A stretch of DNA of 35,770 nucleotides, from positions 56 through 35,825 of the forward strand of contig NZ_VKHR01000001.1 in the NCBI RefSeq assembly GCF_009663145.1, in the 5' to 3' direction. The DNA is from Shewanella sp. TC10 (GTDB taxonomy: Bacteria; Pseudomonadota; Gammaproteobacteria; Enterobacterales; Shewanellaceae). Below the pieces are notes generated by a model. It had not been told where the DNA came from and made no database searches. It was given only the letters and a program-made list of their open reading frames with translations. This document shows, one piece after another, positions 1 through 7,995 of the stretch. Position numbers and translations under genes: made by a program. The stretch's first letter is position 1. Each line of letters begins with the position of its first letter.

Positions 1-184
1 CATAGGAAAAATGCCTCATGCAGAACACCAGTACATTATTGCAAATACATTGCTTGCGGATTACCGCGCAACAGCAGCAAGAGTGAAGGTGTCAGATAAG
101 CATGACAAAGTCACGCTAAGCCCTGAGTTGGCTGAAGCACTGAAAGTGGCTAATGGCGACAGAATTCGCGTACTAGAACTTTAG
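1..184 (+). CDS. astA: Arginine N-succinyltransferase, 3' end only
   Basis: The reading frame from base 2 to the TAG at 182-184 gives the last 60 residues of a protein that begins before the window. The tail reads like AstA: a segment [14 protein letters not shown], then a short domain ending GDRIRVLEL, which resembles the AstA family ending G-D-x-V-R-x-x-x-L. AstA transfers succinyl from succinyl-CoA to arginine, the first step of the arginine succinyltransferase (AST) catabolic pathway in the cytoplasm. The next gene is astD, another step of the same pathway, only 10 bases downstream, which supports the call. The catalytic part lies outside the window, so the assignment rests on the C-terminus and context. 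Confidence 0.75.
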   Translation, partial: IGKMPHAEHQYIIANTLLADYRATAARVKVSDKHDKVTLSPELAEALKVANGDRIRVLEL

Positions 185-194
185 GACAGCACAA

Positions 195-1655
195 ATGACA
201 CAATTTATTAAAGGCCAATGGTCTAATGGCGAAGGTCATGAAGTAACATCAGTTAACCCTGCTAACGGCGAAGTTATCTGGAATGGTAAAACGGCGACAG
301 CAGCACAGGTAAATACTGCAATTGATGCAGCGCGTGCAGCTCAATTTGATTGGTTTATGTTGGGTTATGAAGCTCGCCTTGCCATTGTTGAAGCTTACCG
401 CAGTGAGCTTGAAGCTAATAAGGCCGAGCTTGCAGAAGTCATCGCCCAGGAAACGGGTAAACCGCAGTGGGAAACCGCTACAGAAGTTGGCGCAATGATC
501 GGCAAAATTGGTTTATCAGCAGCGGCGCACGATAAGCGTACCGGTACTGAAACTAACGATATCCCAGCAGGTCGTGCAGTATTGCGTCACAAGCCTCATG
601 GTGTTGTTGCTGTATTTGGCCCTTATAACTTCCCTGGTCACTTACCTAATGGCCATATTGTTCCTGCATTGCTTGCTGGTAACACTGTGGTATTTAAGCC
701 GTCTGAACTGACCCCAAAAGTTGCTGAAGAAATGCTGAAGCTTTGGGATAAAGCAGGATTGCCACAAGGGGTGATTAACCTTGTTCAAGGTGAGCTTGAA
801 ACAGGCAAAGCTTTAGCTTCACATCCACAGATTGATGGTTTGTTCTTCACCGGTAGCTCACGCACTGGTCACTTATTACATCAACAATATGCGGGTCACC
901 CAGGCAAAATTTTAGCACTTGAAATGGGCGGTAATAACCCATTAATCATCAAAGATGTTCAAGATACTAAAGCAGCTGTTCACGATATTATTCAGTCTGC
1001 GTATATTTCTTCTGGTCAACGCTGCACGTGTGCTCGTCGTCTTTATATCGAAGAAGGTGCAGCTGGTGATGCTTTAATTGAGCAGTTAATTGCTGCGATT
1101 AAGCAAATTAAAGTCGGTAGCTGGAATGCCCAGCCACAGCCATTTATGGGCTCGATGATTTCAGAAGGTGCAGCTAAAGGCATGGTTGCAGCTCAAGCTG
1201 AATTGCAAGCCCTTGGTGGAAAATCTTTAGTTGAATTAACTCATGTTAAAGCGGGTACTGGTTTAGTGTCACCTGGCTTAATTGATGTGACAGAAATCGC
1301 TGAATTGCCAGATGAAGAATACTTTGGCCCATTACTACAGCTCGTTAGATATCAAGAGTTTGATCAAGCAATTGATATGGCAAATAACACGCGTTATGGC
1401 TTATCTGCAGGTATTTTAGCTGACAGCCGTGAAGATTATGATTACTTCTTAGCACGTATTCGCGCCGGTATCGTTAACTGGAACAAGCAAATTACAGGTG
1501 CTTCAGGTTCAGCTCCATTTGGTGGTGTTGGTGCTTCTGGTAACCATCGCGCAAGTGCATTCTATGCTGCTGATTACTGTGCTTACCCTGTTGCTTCAGT
1601 GGAAGCAGACAGTGTTAGCTTGCCAGCAAACTTAAGCCCAGGGCTTTCAATTTAA
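195..1655 (+). CDS. astD: N-succinylglutamate 5-semialdehyde dehydrogenase
   Basis: AstD oxidises N-succinylglutamate semialdehyde to N-succinylglutamate with NAD in the AST arginine degradation pathway. The 486-residue length fits the family (E. coli about 492). Aldehyde dehydrogenase hallmarks are visible: the cofactor region [14 protein letters not shown] near residues 141-154 followed by the FKPSE segment, the general-base glutamate in LEMGGNNPL (about E243), and the catalytic cysteine in SSGQRCTC (about C277). The [14 protein letters not shown] form is typical of AstD rather than general aldehyde dehydrogenases. The start at 195 follows an AGGA (183-186) that overlaps the astA stop, so the two genes are translationally close and probably cotranscribed. 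Confidence 0.95.
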   Translation: MTQFIKGQWSNGEGHEVTSVNPANGEVIWNGKTATAAQVNTAIDAARAAQFDWFMLGYEARLAIVEAYRSELEANKAELAEVIAQETGKPQWETATEVGAMIGKIGLSAAAHDKRTGTETNDIPAGRAVLRHKPHGVVAVFGPYNFPGHLPNGHIVPALLAGNTVVFKPSELTPKVAEEMLKLWDKAGLPQGVINLVQGELETGKALASHPQIDGLFFTGSSRTGHLLHQQYAGHPGKILALEMGGNNPLIIKDVQDTKAAVHDIIQSAYISSGQRCTCARRLYIEEGAAGDALIEQLIAAIKQIKVGSWNAQPQPFMGSMISEGAAKGMVAAQAELQALGGKSLVELTHVKAGTGLVSPGLIDVTEIAELPDEEYFGPLLQLVRYQEFDQAIDMANNTRYGLSAGILADSREDYDYFLARIRAGIVNWNKQITGASGSAPFGGVGASGNHRASAFYAADYCAYPVASVEADSVSLPANLSPGLSI

Positions 1656-1984
1656 AATAACAATAAAGCTGCTAAGGCAATGACTAGGGCCTGTTAATCT
1701 TTTCTGGTTGAATTTTGTTCGAGTTAAAAACGTTTTAATTGAGGCGAATGGATTGATGCCTAGTCACCTAAGCAAAAGCCATTCAACAAAGAGTAAAATG
1801 TTTTTAGCCGAACCCTTCGGGCAGCGTTTGTTGGCCACTTTTACTACGTTATTGACTTTTTATGTAGAATAACTACACCTCAAAGTCTCTGCCTTGTACA
1901 AATGGCCAACAATTCGCTGCAAAAGCAACCTTGAAAGATCAACAGACCCTTACTCATTGCTTTTTTATAAAGAAGGATTTTATT
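1656..1984. other. Intergenic region filled mainly by a repeat element
   Basis: This 329-base gap between astD and the DUF1338 gene is largely occupied by the inverted-repeat element at 1686-1950. Only about 30 bases on either side are unique. I see no clear terminator for astD outside the element, although the element's internal dyads could act as one. The Shine-Dalgarno sequence for the next gene (AAGGA, 1973-1977) lies just beyond the element. Confidence 0.7.
1686..1950. repeat. 265-bp MITE-like repeat with terminal inverted repeats (complete copy)
   Basis: The left end (1686: AGGGCCTGTTAATCTTTT) and the reverse complement of the right end (1950 leftward: AGGGTCTGTTGATCTTTC) match at 15 of 18 positions. 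The right half, read on the minus strand, matches the element entering at 35667 almost base for base over about 100 bp, and also the element at 27780. Both ends lie next to TA (1685-1686 and 1951-1952), which would fit insertion at TA, but the duplication is not clean. No transposase reading frame is present, so this looks like a non-autonomous miniature element or a degenerate insertion-sequence end pair. Which transposase family could mobilise it is unknown. Confidence 0.75.
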
Positions 1985-2785
1985 ATGCATACCGACGTAA
2001 ACGCTCTGTTTGCTGCTTTGTGGCAAGACTATATCAAGATGACGCCATCAGCAGATAGTATTCATAAGTTACTCAGTAACGGCGAGCCGATCATCAATGA
2101 TCATATTGCTTTGAGAACATTTAATATTGCTAAAGTGAATTTGTCAGTATTGGCAGAGCATTTTGAGTCGATTGGTTATGTTGCTTGTGGTGATTACAAT
2201 TTTGAGCAGAAGAAGTTAATCGCAAAACACTTTGAGCACCCAGATCCTAAACAACCAAAAGTGTTCATTTCTGAGCTTTTAGTTGAAGAGTTTAGTGCAC
2301 AGGCTCAAGCTATTATCCATGGCTTAATCGACCAAGTTGATGTGACCGATACGAAAGCTGATAACTTCTTGTACTCGGGCCGTCACTGGAATGTCAATCT
2401 TGCAGACTATAAGACTCTGTTAGCTGAAAGTGAATATGCCGCGTGGGTTGCCGCTATTGGATATCGTGCTAATCATTTTACTGTGTCGATTAATGAGCTA
2501 CCTGATTTTGAGCAAATAGAGTCAGTGAATGACGCGCTAAAAGGTGCAGGCTTTAAATTGAATACTTCAGGCGGTGAAGTTAAAGGTTCTGCAGAAGTGT
2601 TACTTGAGCAATCTTCCACAATGGCTGACAGAATGATGGTGAGCTTTGAAGATGGTGAATTAGAAATCCCAACCTGTTTTTACGAGTTTGCTCGTCGTTA
2701 TCCAATGACGAATGGTAATTTGTATACTGGATTTGTCGCTGCGTCTGCAGATAAGATTTTTGAAAGTACTAATGCGACTGGATAA
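1985..2785 (+). CDS. DUF1338 protein, 2-oxoadipate dioxygenase/decarboxylase (HglS/YdcJ) superfamily
   Basis: The 266-residue protein belongs to the DUF1338 family, whose characterised member HglS is an Fe(II)-dependent enzyme converting 2-oxoadipate to 2-hydroxyglutarate. Candidate metal ligands are visible: the histidine in DHIALRTF, the histidine in ANHFTVSINEL and the glutamate in CFYEFARRY. It is shorter than HglS (about 460 residues), as in the compact subgroup often found beside arginine catabolism genes, so its substrate may differ. I chose ATG 1985, preceded by AAGGA (1973-1977) at 7 nt. The longer frame from TTG 1931 would start inside the repeat element and add 18 unconvincing residues. 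Context suggests a role in amino-acid or 2-oxoacid breakdown. Confidence 0.75.
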   Translation: MHTDVNALFAALWQDYIKMTPSADSIHKLLSNGEPIINDHIALRTFNIAKVNLSVLAEHFESIGYVACGDYNFEQKKLIAKHFEHPDPKQPKVFISELLVEEFSAQAQAIIHGLIDQVDVTDTKADNFLYSGRHWNVNLADYKTLLAESEYAAWVAAIGYRANHFTVSINELPDFEQIESVNDALKGAGFKLNTSGGEVKGSAEVLLEQSSTMADRMMVSFEDGELEIPTCFYEFARRYPMTNGNLYTGFVAASADKIFESTNATG

Positions 2786-2842
2786 ACCTTGTAATTGTGC
2801 AAGTTGGTAAAGACATATTGAGCTTTTAGCTCTTTGATAAGT

Positions 2843-2902
2843 AATAAAAAGCCCAGTTCATTTTTAACACCGATTGGTTAAATATGAACTGGGCTTTTTA
2901 TT
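2843..2902. terminator. Bidirectional intrinsic terminator
   Basis: A perfect 19-bp stem pairs 2843-2861 with 2884-2902 around a 22-nt loop. The core is AAAAAGCCCAGTTCAT and its complement, with A and T tracts on the two sides. It sits between two convergent genes (the DUF1338 gene on plus, the sensor kinase on minus) and can stop transcription from both. Confidence 0.9.
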
Positions 2903-2910
2903 GATTTGAA

Positions 2911-4275
2911 TTAGCTGCTTGTCATGACCTTAGGGTTATTAAACACAATTGTGACTCTAAGGCCTCCTAAGCGCTCTGAGCGGCTAAAGGTTAAAGTGTA
3001 CCCATACTGTTCTATTATCTCTTTAACGATGGATAGGCCAAGGCCATGGCCTATAACAGCCTCATCTAAGCGTTTACCTCGGCTGGTTAACTGGCTTAAC
3101 TGATCATCATTTACACCTGGACCGTCATCTTCAATGGTCAGGCTAAGCGTTTGGTTATTGCCAACCTCTATAGCAGTGATATCAACGGCAATATGTGAGT
3201 CGGCCCATTTATAAGCATTATCCAGCAGGTTGCCAAATAGCTCCATGCCATCTTCTCTGTGAATGGGGAGTCGATTGATATTTTCAATAACCTTCACTGA
3301 GCATTCTATTTGTTTATGATGGTGGACTTTGTCTAAGGTACTCGTGAGCGCTTCGAAATCCCGTGGGATAACCATTTGTGCTGCTGGGAGCATATCGCCA
3401 GTGATTCTTGCAGCTGCCAGTTTTCGCTCAATCATATTACGGATCTGATCAAGCTGTTGTTGCATTGCTTCTGCGGTTTCGGGGTTAGATAATCCCAATA
3501 CTTCAACTTGCTGCTGCATTACTGCAAGGGGCGTTTTTAATCCGTGGCTTAAATTTCCCAGATTATTTCGGCTACGCTCAATTTGATTCGCTGTGTAATC
3601 TAATAACTCGTTGTAGGTTTCTGCTAACGGTTTTATCTCTACCGGAATTTGATTAATTTCAAGGGCGTTTATTTCACCTTGTCTCAGCTTAGCAAGGGAG
3701 TCTTGAATGGACTTAACGGGCTTAAAGGACTGCCTGATAATAATAAAAACACCGCAAATCATTGCCAGTAACATGGCAATATTAATGGCGAGCTTAGTGC
3801 CGAAGACTTCACTAAACACACGCCGGCCAATACTTAAGTCTTGTGCAACCGTTAAGGTCGCTACTTTTTTGCCGCTGGTGGAGCCAATGCCGATAGACAG
3901 TAGCTGCATATCATTATTTTTAGGTCCTTTGGCTTGCCAGACACGGGTTTGATTTTGGGCAAGTAATTCAATATCTAGCTGCACATCCCATAAAGAGCGC
4001 GAGCGAATCACTTGGCTTTCAGAGTTAAATTGAAAGTAACGCCCAGAATAAGCGGGTTTATAAAAGCTAGAAAGCTCATTTTGATCGATAATGATTTCAC
4101 CAGCATTGATATGGCTGGCCATGATGATGTGTTCTAAATCTTCTTCGAGGCGATTAATAATTGAATCATGAAAGGCTTGGCGCAGCATGGACTCAAATAA
4201 AATGAGTCCAATGACTGTCGCGATAATAATGAGCGCACTAAGCCAAAGACTTAACTTACTGCGGATTGATATCAT
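2911..4275 (-). CDS. PhoQ-like membrane sensor histidine kinase
   Basis: 454 residues. A first membrane segment spans about residues 8-28, an external sensor region follows to about 160, and a second membrane segment lies at about 161-180. Then comes a HAMP-like linker. The phosphoacceptor box is NLSHGLKTPLAV with H244; this H-G/S-L-K-T-P form is typical of the PhoQ/QseC-type group. The ATPase domain shows FGNLLDNAYKWA (N box, about 347-358), EDDGPGV (G1, about 382-388) and GHGLGLSIV (G2, about 409-417), so it appears intact. Its ATG overlaps the regulator's stop by 4 bases (4272-4275), so the pair is translationally coupled. The stimulus cannot be read from sequence; divalent cations or envelope stress are guesses from the family. 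Confidence 0.88.
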   Translation of the reverse strand: MISIRSKLSLWLSALIIIATVIGLILFESMLRQAFHDSIINRLEEDLEHIIMASHINAGEIIIDQNELSSFYKPAYSGRYFQFNSESQVIRSRSLWDVQLDIELLAQNQTRVWQAKGPKNNDMQLLSIGIGSTSGKKVATLTVAQDLSIGRRVFSEVFGTKLAINIAMLLAMICGVFIIIRQSFKPVKSIQDSLAKLRQGEINALEINQIPVEIKPLAETYNELLDYTANQIERSRNNLGNLSHGLKTPLAVMQQQVEVLGLSNPETAEAMQQQLDQIRNMIERKLAAARITGDMLPAAQMVIPRDFEALTSTLDKVHHHKQIECSVKVIENINRLPIHREDGMELFGNLLDNAYKWADSHIAVDITAIEVGNNQTLSLTIEDDGPGVNDDQLSQLTSRGKRLDEAVIGHGLGLSIVKEIIEQYGYTLTFSRSERLGGLRVTIVFNNPKVMTSS

Positions 4276-4946
4276 TCAACGATGCCGTGAAAGATATATC
4301 CTTGGCCGCGGCGAGTTTCAATGGCCGTTTTACCGAGCTTTTTACGTAGATGTGTCACGTAAACCTCTACCACATTCGACTCTTTTTCATCATCAAATTG
4401 GTAAAGCTTGTCTGTTAGCTGGGCTTTTGAGAGTAACTTTTTTGGCGACATGAGGAAGATTTTTAATAATCTAAATTCCATCGCAGTGAGTTCATAGTGA
4501 TTGTCACCAATGTGCACTCTTTGTTCCGCTTCATCTAACGTAATACCGCCATAGCTTAATTGCTTTGAAGAGGTATTAAGACGGCCATGGGCACGATGAA
4601 TCAGTGCTTGAACGCGAGCCAGTAGCTCTTGAGCATGGAATGGTTTTGCGAGGTAATCGTCTGCGCCGGCATTAAAGCCTTCGACTTTTTCATGCCATTG
4701 GCTGCGAGCTGTTAGCATGATAACTGGGGTATCAATGCCTTTTTCACGCCAAGATTGAACCAGGGTTAACCCATTACCGTCAGGAAGGCCAATGTCTAAA
4801 ATGACACAGTCGTATTGGGTTTCTTTAATTAAATAGTCTGCTTCAACAGCTTTGTCTGTGACATCTGTAACGTAACCAGCCTGTTTAAGTTGCTTCTCAA
4901 GTTCGGCAACTAAAAGGGTATTATCTTCAACGAGTAGCAGTTTCAT
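4272..4946 (-). CDS. OmpR/PhoP-family response regulator
   Basis: 224 residues with an N-terminal receiver and a C-terminal winged helix. Receiver residues are present: acidic pair E7-D8, phosphoacceptor D51 in LDIGLPDGNG, T79 in MLTARS, and K101 in LAKPFHAQELL. The DNA-binding domain contains the typical LTAMEFRLL, the helix with ESNVVEVYVTHLRKKLG, and the RRGQGYIFHG wing. It should be phosphorylated by the kinase encoded immediately downstream (4-base overlap). Its start lies inside the 3' end of the PepSY gene (20-base overlap), which indicates one three-gene operon. The group resembles PhoP/QseB; the regulon cannot be seen from the sequence. Confidence 0.92.
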   Translation of the reverse strand: MKLLLVEDNTLLVAELEKQLKQAGYVTDVTDKAVEADYLIKETQYDCVILDIGLPDGNGLTLVQSWREKGIDTPVIMLTARSQWHEKVEGFNAGADDYLAKPFHAQELLARVQALIHRAHGRLNTSSKQLSYGGITLDEAEQRVHIGDNHYELTAMEFRLLKIFLMSPKKLLSKAQLTDKLYQFDDEKESNVVEVYVTHLRKKLGKTAIETRRGQGYIFHGIVE

Positions 4947-5271
4947 TTATTTGGCATTCACTTGGTAGTTGGTCAATAGACTCCGGCATTCCATTCGTTG
5001 CATCAATGAATAAATGGATAACATGCCCTTTTTTTAACTTTAATTGTAAATCATAACGCCATTTGTCGTCCTCTTGATAGAGGCTGGCATCAATTAATTC
5101 ACCATGACAGTATTGTGCAAGTAAAGTAAGGGAATAATCAAGTGAACGAATGCTACCAGATGTGACCAAGCGCTGAACTTCATCATGTTGAAGTTCGGTA
5201 GTTATTGCATGTGAAGATGGGCTGAGAGTATATGCAAATAAACTGAGAAAAAGCGCTGGCAGCAGCCTCAT
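4927..5271 (-). CDS. Secreted PepSY-domain protein, first gene of a two-component operon
   Basis: 114 residues from the chosen ATG (5271). That start has GGGAG 8 nt upstream and leads straight into a signal peptide (MRLLPALFLSLFAYTL...SSHA). The upstream in-frame ATG at 5286 has no ribosome-binding site and would put five extra residues before the signal. The mature part carries a PepSY-like segment (ELIDASLYQEDDKWRYDLQL, then KKGHVIHLFIDATNG). Small periplasmic PepSY proteins are often encoded beside PhoPQ/QseBC-type systems and are suspected to modulate the sensor; no enzymatic function is implied. It overlaps the regulator gene by 20 bases. Confidence 0.75.
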   Translation of the reverse strand: MRLLPALFLSLFAYTLSPSSHAITTELQHDEVQRLVTSGSIRSLDYSLTLLAQYCHGELIDASLYQEDDKWRYDLQLKLKKGHVIHLFIDATNGMPESIDQLPSECQINETATR

Positions 5272-5283
5272 TGGAACGACTCC

Positions 5284-5323
5284 CATAAAAAAAGTGATAA
5301 CTAGATTGACTAATTATCACTTT
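5284..5323 (-). terminator. Intrinsic terminator of crp
   Basis: A 10-bp A+T-rich stem (5291-5300 with 5314-5323) is followed on the minus strand by a run of seven T. It lies between the crp stop and the start of the PepSY operon. The stem is weak in G+C, so efficiency is uncertain. Confidence 0.6.
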
Positions 5324-5357
5324 AATTAATTACTCTTAAATCAAGCTGAAGCTTAAC

Positions 5358-5993
5358 TTAACGAGTGCCATATACGACTATAGTTTTACCGTGTGCTTGA
5401 ATAAGGTTTTGTTCTTCAAGCATTTTTAAAATACGGCCAACTGTTTCACGCGAACAACCTACAATCTGACCGATCTCTTGACGAGTGATCTTAATTTGCA
5501 TGCCATCAGGGTGAGTCATTGCATCAGGCTGCTTAGCAAGATGTAATAATGTTTGAGCAATACGTCCAGCAACGTCTAGGAAAGCTAAATCACCCACTTT
5601 TTGGCTAGTGCTTTGTAAGCGGTAAGCCATTTGAGCTGTTAACTTCATAAGAATTTCAGGATTAACCTGGATTAGTTGCTTGAATTTCTTGTAAGAAATT
5701 TCTGCAATTTCACATGGTTGTTTAGCACGAACCCAAGCTGTACGTTCAGCTTGTTCTTCGAATAAACCAAGTTCACCAATGAAATCACCTTGATTAAGGT
5801 AAGAAAGGATCATTTCTTTACCTTCTTCATCTTTAATCAATACAGCTACTGAACCTTTTACGATGTAGTAAAGGGTGTCAGATTCTTCACCTGCGTGTAT
5901 CAAGGTGCTTTTCGCTGGGTATTTATGGATGTGACAGTGTGAAAGAAACCACTCCAAAGTTGGATCAGGTTTAGGCTTGCCAATCAGAGCCAT
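5358..5993 (-). CDS. crp: cAMP receptor protein (catabolite regulator)
   Basis: 211 residues, recognisable as CRP along its whole length. The cyclic-nucleotide domain carries [12 protein letters not shown] and the RTAWVRAK segment that contacts cAMP. The C-terminal helix-turn-helix contains [20 protein letters not shown], as in E. coli. CRP binds cAMP and then TGTGA-N6-TCACA sites to activate or repress transcription. In Shewanella it also controls anaerobic respiration (known from the genus, not visible here). The start follows GAGGAAAT at good spacing. E. coli has yhfA between crp and prkB; here two other genes fill that interval. Confidence 0.98.
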   Translation of the reverse strand: MALIGKPKPDPTLEWFLSHCHIHKYPAKSTLIHAGEESDTLYYIVKGSVAVLIKDEEGKEMILSYLNQGDFIGELGLFEEQAERTAWVRAKQPCEIAEISYKKFKQLIQVNPEILMKLTAQMAYRLQSTSQKVGDLAFLDVAGRIAQTLLHLAKQPDAMTHPDGMQIKITRQEIGQIVGCSRETVGRILKMLEEQNLIQAHGKTIVVYGTR

Positions 5994-6369
5994 GTTTATT
6001 TCCTCGATTGATAAAATGAAAGTAAGGACTATCTAATAAAGTAATTGTACTTGAGTTGTAGCTGTAAAACCTTGATGAAGATCGAGTTTAACATTATGAA
6101 AAAAGCTACACAGATACTATTAACTTATTAAATTTAAGATTTATTTTTGCTACTTTAGCTAACTATGTCAATCTAATTTAGTGGCTGTTAAATTATTTGG
6201 CAAGTCATTAAGCTATTAAAAAATACAAATTTTGTGTGATTTTTGTGCGCTAGATTGATTAATTTACTCAAATTTTCATATCTTATAGGGCTTTCTTTAT
6301 TGTAAAAGAGCCAATTGATAGTTATTGTTAATTCGATTATCAAAGTGAAGTTGAGTAGTAGGGGTTGAT
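5994..6369. promoter_or_regulatory. Divergent promoter region of crp and the Sel1-repeat gene
   Basis: This 376-base stretch without a gene separates the start of crp (minus) from the start at 6370 (plus) and must hold both promoters. It is strongly A+T-rich, with several A and T tracts. I cannot assign promoter boxes with confidence. A lone TGTGA half-site occurs at 6235-6239 but has no matching TCACA half, so I do not call a CRP operator. Confidence 0.5.
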
Positions 6370-7161
6370 TTGAAATATTCTAAAAAGCTATTAAATGTAG
6401 GGCTTGCCTGCTCGCTGCTAATGCTTGGCAGTGCAGTGACACCTGTTCATGCCTTCTCTATTCCTGCTTCATTAGAGTCACAAGCTGATTCAAAATTAGT
6501 TCACATCCAATTAAGAGCTGCTGACGGTAATGCCGATGCACAATTCTTATTAGGGCTGATGAATTTGGCTGGACGTTTTGTTGACCAAGATACTGAGCAA
6601 GGCCTTTATTGGGTCGAGCAAGCTGCATTACAAGATCATATTAAAGCCCAGCAAACCATTGCTGACTTATCGTTCGAAGGTCAGCTATTGCCAAGAAACC
6701 TCGAAGTTGCTGAGCAGTGGTACAAAACACTTGCTGAGCAAGGTGATCAGCGTGCGCATTTTCGTTTAGGCTTCATTTATTCTGCTGGTGGTGATGGAGT
6801 TGAACGTAACTGTGGCAAAGCACTTGAACAGTTCAACCAAGTGGGTGATTCGATAGCACTAGGCAATGTTGCTTGGATTCTAGCAACGTGTCCCGAAGCT
6901 CAATATCGTAATGGTTCTCGTGCGGTAGAGTTAGCACTACAGTTACTTGAAAATAATTCTAATGATCCAACTAATTTAGATAACCTAGCAGCAGGCTATG
7001 CTGAGATGGGCGAATTTGAATTGGCTGTAGATACCCAACAAAAAGCGATTGAAGCGTTAAAGCAAGATCCTGAAGTTGCCCTCAGTGACGAATTTAATAT
7101 GCGTCTTGAACAATATCGTCAAGGTCAAGCATATCGAGAAATCATTCCTTTGATGAATTAA
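6370..7161 (+). CDS. Secreted Sel1-like/TPR repeat protein
   Basis: 263 residues beginning at a TTG codon with AGGGG (6360-6364) 5 nt upstream; no in-frame ATG precedes the signal peptide (KKLLNVGLACSLLMLG...VHA). The mature part has about three Sel1-like repeats: ADAQFLLGLMNLAGRFV, AQQTIADLSFEGQLL and AHFRLGFIYSAGGDG. A TPR-like unit follows (NLDNLAAGYAEMGEFELAVD). Such repeats are protein-binding scaffolds in the periplasm or at the outer membrane. No catalytic motif is seen, so the partner and pathway are unknown. It is followed by a strong terminator and is probably a single-gene unit. Confidence 0.8.
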   Translation: MKYSKKLLNVGLACSLLMLGSAVTPVHAFSIPASLESQADSKLVHIQLRAADGNADAQFLLGLMNLAGRFVDQDTEQGLYWVEQAALQDHIKAQQTIADLSFEGQLLPRNLEVAEQWYKTLAEQGDQRAHFRLGFIYSAGGDGVERNCGKALEQFNQVGDSIALGNVAWILATCPEAQYRNGSRAVELALQLLENNSNDPTNLDNLAAGYAEMGEFELAVDTQQKAIEALKQDPEVALSDEFNMRLEQYRQGQAYREIIPLMN

Positions 7162-7183
7162 CTCTGCAATAACTCCTTACTCT

Positions 7184-7209
7184 AAAAACGGCCAATTGGC
7201 CGTTTTTTG
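7184..7209 (+). terminator. Intrinsic terminator after the Sel1-repeat gene
   Basis: A perfect 24-nt palindrome (7184-7207) built on ACGGCC-AATT-GGCCGT is flanked by five A and continues into a T run. It lies 22 bases after the stop codon. Confidence 0.9.
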
Positions 7210-7286
7210 CTTTTATGTCTAAAACTTATCCTATGCTTTAAAAGTAATGAAGCTATTTAAATACCATTTAATTAAACAACAATTGT

Positions 7287-7325
7287 TAGGGGCCTTTTGA
7301 TCTTTCGAGGTTGTTTTATTGCGTT
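7287..7325 (+). repeat. Solo end of the TAGGGCCTGTTGATC repeat family
   Basis: The stretch from TAGGGGCC at 7287 through ATCTTTCGAGGTTGTTTT matches the end of the repeats at 35667, 27780 and the right end of 1686-1950. Similarity fades about 38 bases in, at the leader of the next gene. It looks like a truncated or decayed copy, or one end left after a rearrangement. Confidence 0.6.
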
Positions 7326-7338
7326 GATGAGGTTGTAG

Positions 7339-7758
7339 ATGAACCAGAAATTAAACTTGTATCAGTTTACTGTCATATTTAGCTTATTCTTTTCGCTTAT
7401 GGGTTTTTCTTACAATGTGTGGCGAATGGAAATTACTGAACATAATAGCAATGTACGAACAGCTTGTTTTGAAATGCTATTGGAGTTGGCGCAGCTGCAG
7501 CAACTCGTTTATACCGCACACTATGATCAGGACTTAAAATTGGGAAGTCCAAGAGTGGGTTGGGTGAAGGTTGGCTTGATAGAAGATTTAAGCAGCTTAA
7601 CGGATGAATCAGTTATTAAGCAGTCGCAACAGCTAACCCAAGTATGGTCAACTCAGTGGGAAAACATGGCTGATAGTGAAGCCGCTGCTAATCGTATTAT
7701 TGAGCAAGTGGATGAGGTGCGAGCTGAAATTAAAACATTATTAGTCTCATTAAATTAA
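7339..7758 (+). CDS. Short membrane-anchored protein of unknown function
   Basis: 139 residues. I do not recognise the family. One hydrophobic segment near residues 8-27 (YQFTVIFSLFFSLMGFSY) should act as a membrane anchor, with a hydrophilic, probably helical remainder rich in Gln, Glu and Leu (LLELAQLQQLV and QVDEVRAEIKTLL). A coiled-coil or four-helix type extracytoplasmic domain is possible. The ATG follows GAGG (7329-7332) at 6 nt. The gene stands alone, just downstream of a repeat-element end that supplies part of its leader. Codon use looks like that of its neighbours. Confidence 0.65.
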   Translation: MNQKLNLYQFTVIFSLFFSLMGFSYNVWRMEITEHNSNVRTACFEMLLELAQLQQLVYTAHYDQDLKLGSPRVGWVKVGLIEDLSSLTDESVIKQSQQLTQVWSTQWENMADSEAAANRIIEQVDEVRAEIKTLLVSLN

Positions 7759-7804
7759 CCTCTTTTACCCACGGTATGACAGCGGTTTTGGTGACTATTC
7801 AATT

Positions 7805-7884
7805 GATGAGTAATAGGTTTGATGTGTAATAGGTTTAATGAGTATGAGATTTAATGAGTATGAGATTTAATGAGTAAGAGGTTT
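7805..7884 (+). repeat. Tandem array of five 16-bp units
   Basis: Five consecutive 16-base units cover 7805-7884: GATGAGTAATAGGTTT, GATGTGTAATAGGTTT, AATGAGTATGAGATTT (twice, identical) and AATGAGTAAGAGGTTT. Units abut exactly with no spacers. The array is intergenic between convergent genes, so it should not change any protein. Likely replication slippage; a protein-binding role is possible but unsupported. Confidence 0.9.
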
Positions 7885-7995
7885 GAACTGAAGACTAACA
7901 GCAGATCGAGAAATTAAAAGAAGGGATAGGGGAAATAGAAGAGGTTTGCTGATATGCCCAAGTGCGCTAACAGATAAATATGGGGGAATTAACAC

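Noticed and set aside
508..711. 67-codon plus-strand frame inside astD
   Set aside because: It is an out-of-frame shadow of a well-supported gene, with no start signal.
6235..6250. TGTGA half-site suggesting CRP autoregulation
   Set aside because: The opposite half reads TGCGC rather than TCACA, so this is not a credible CRP site.
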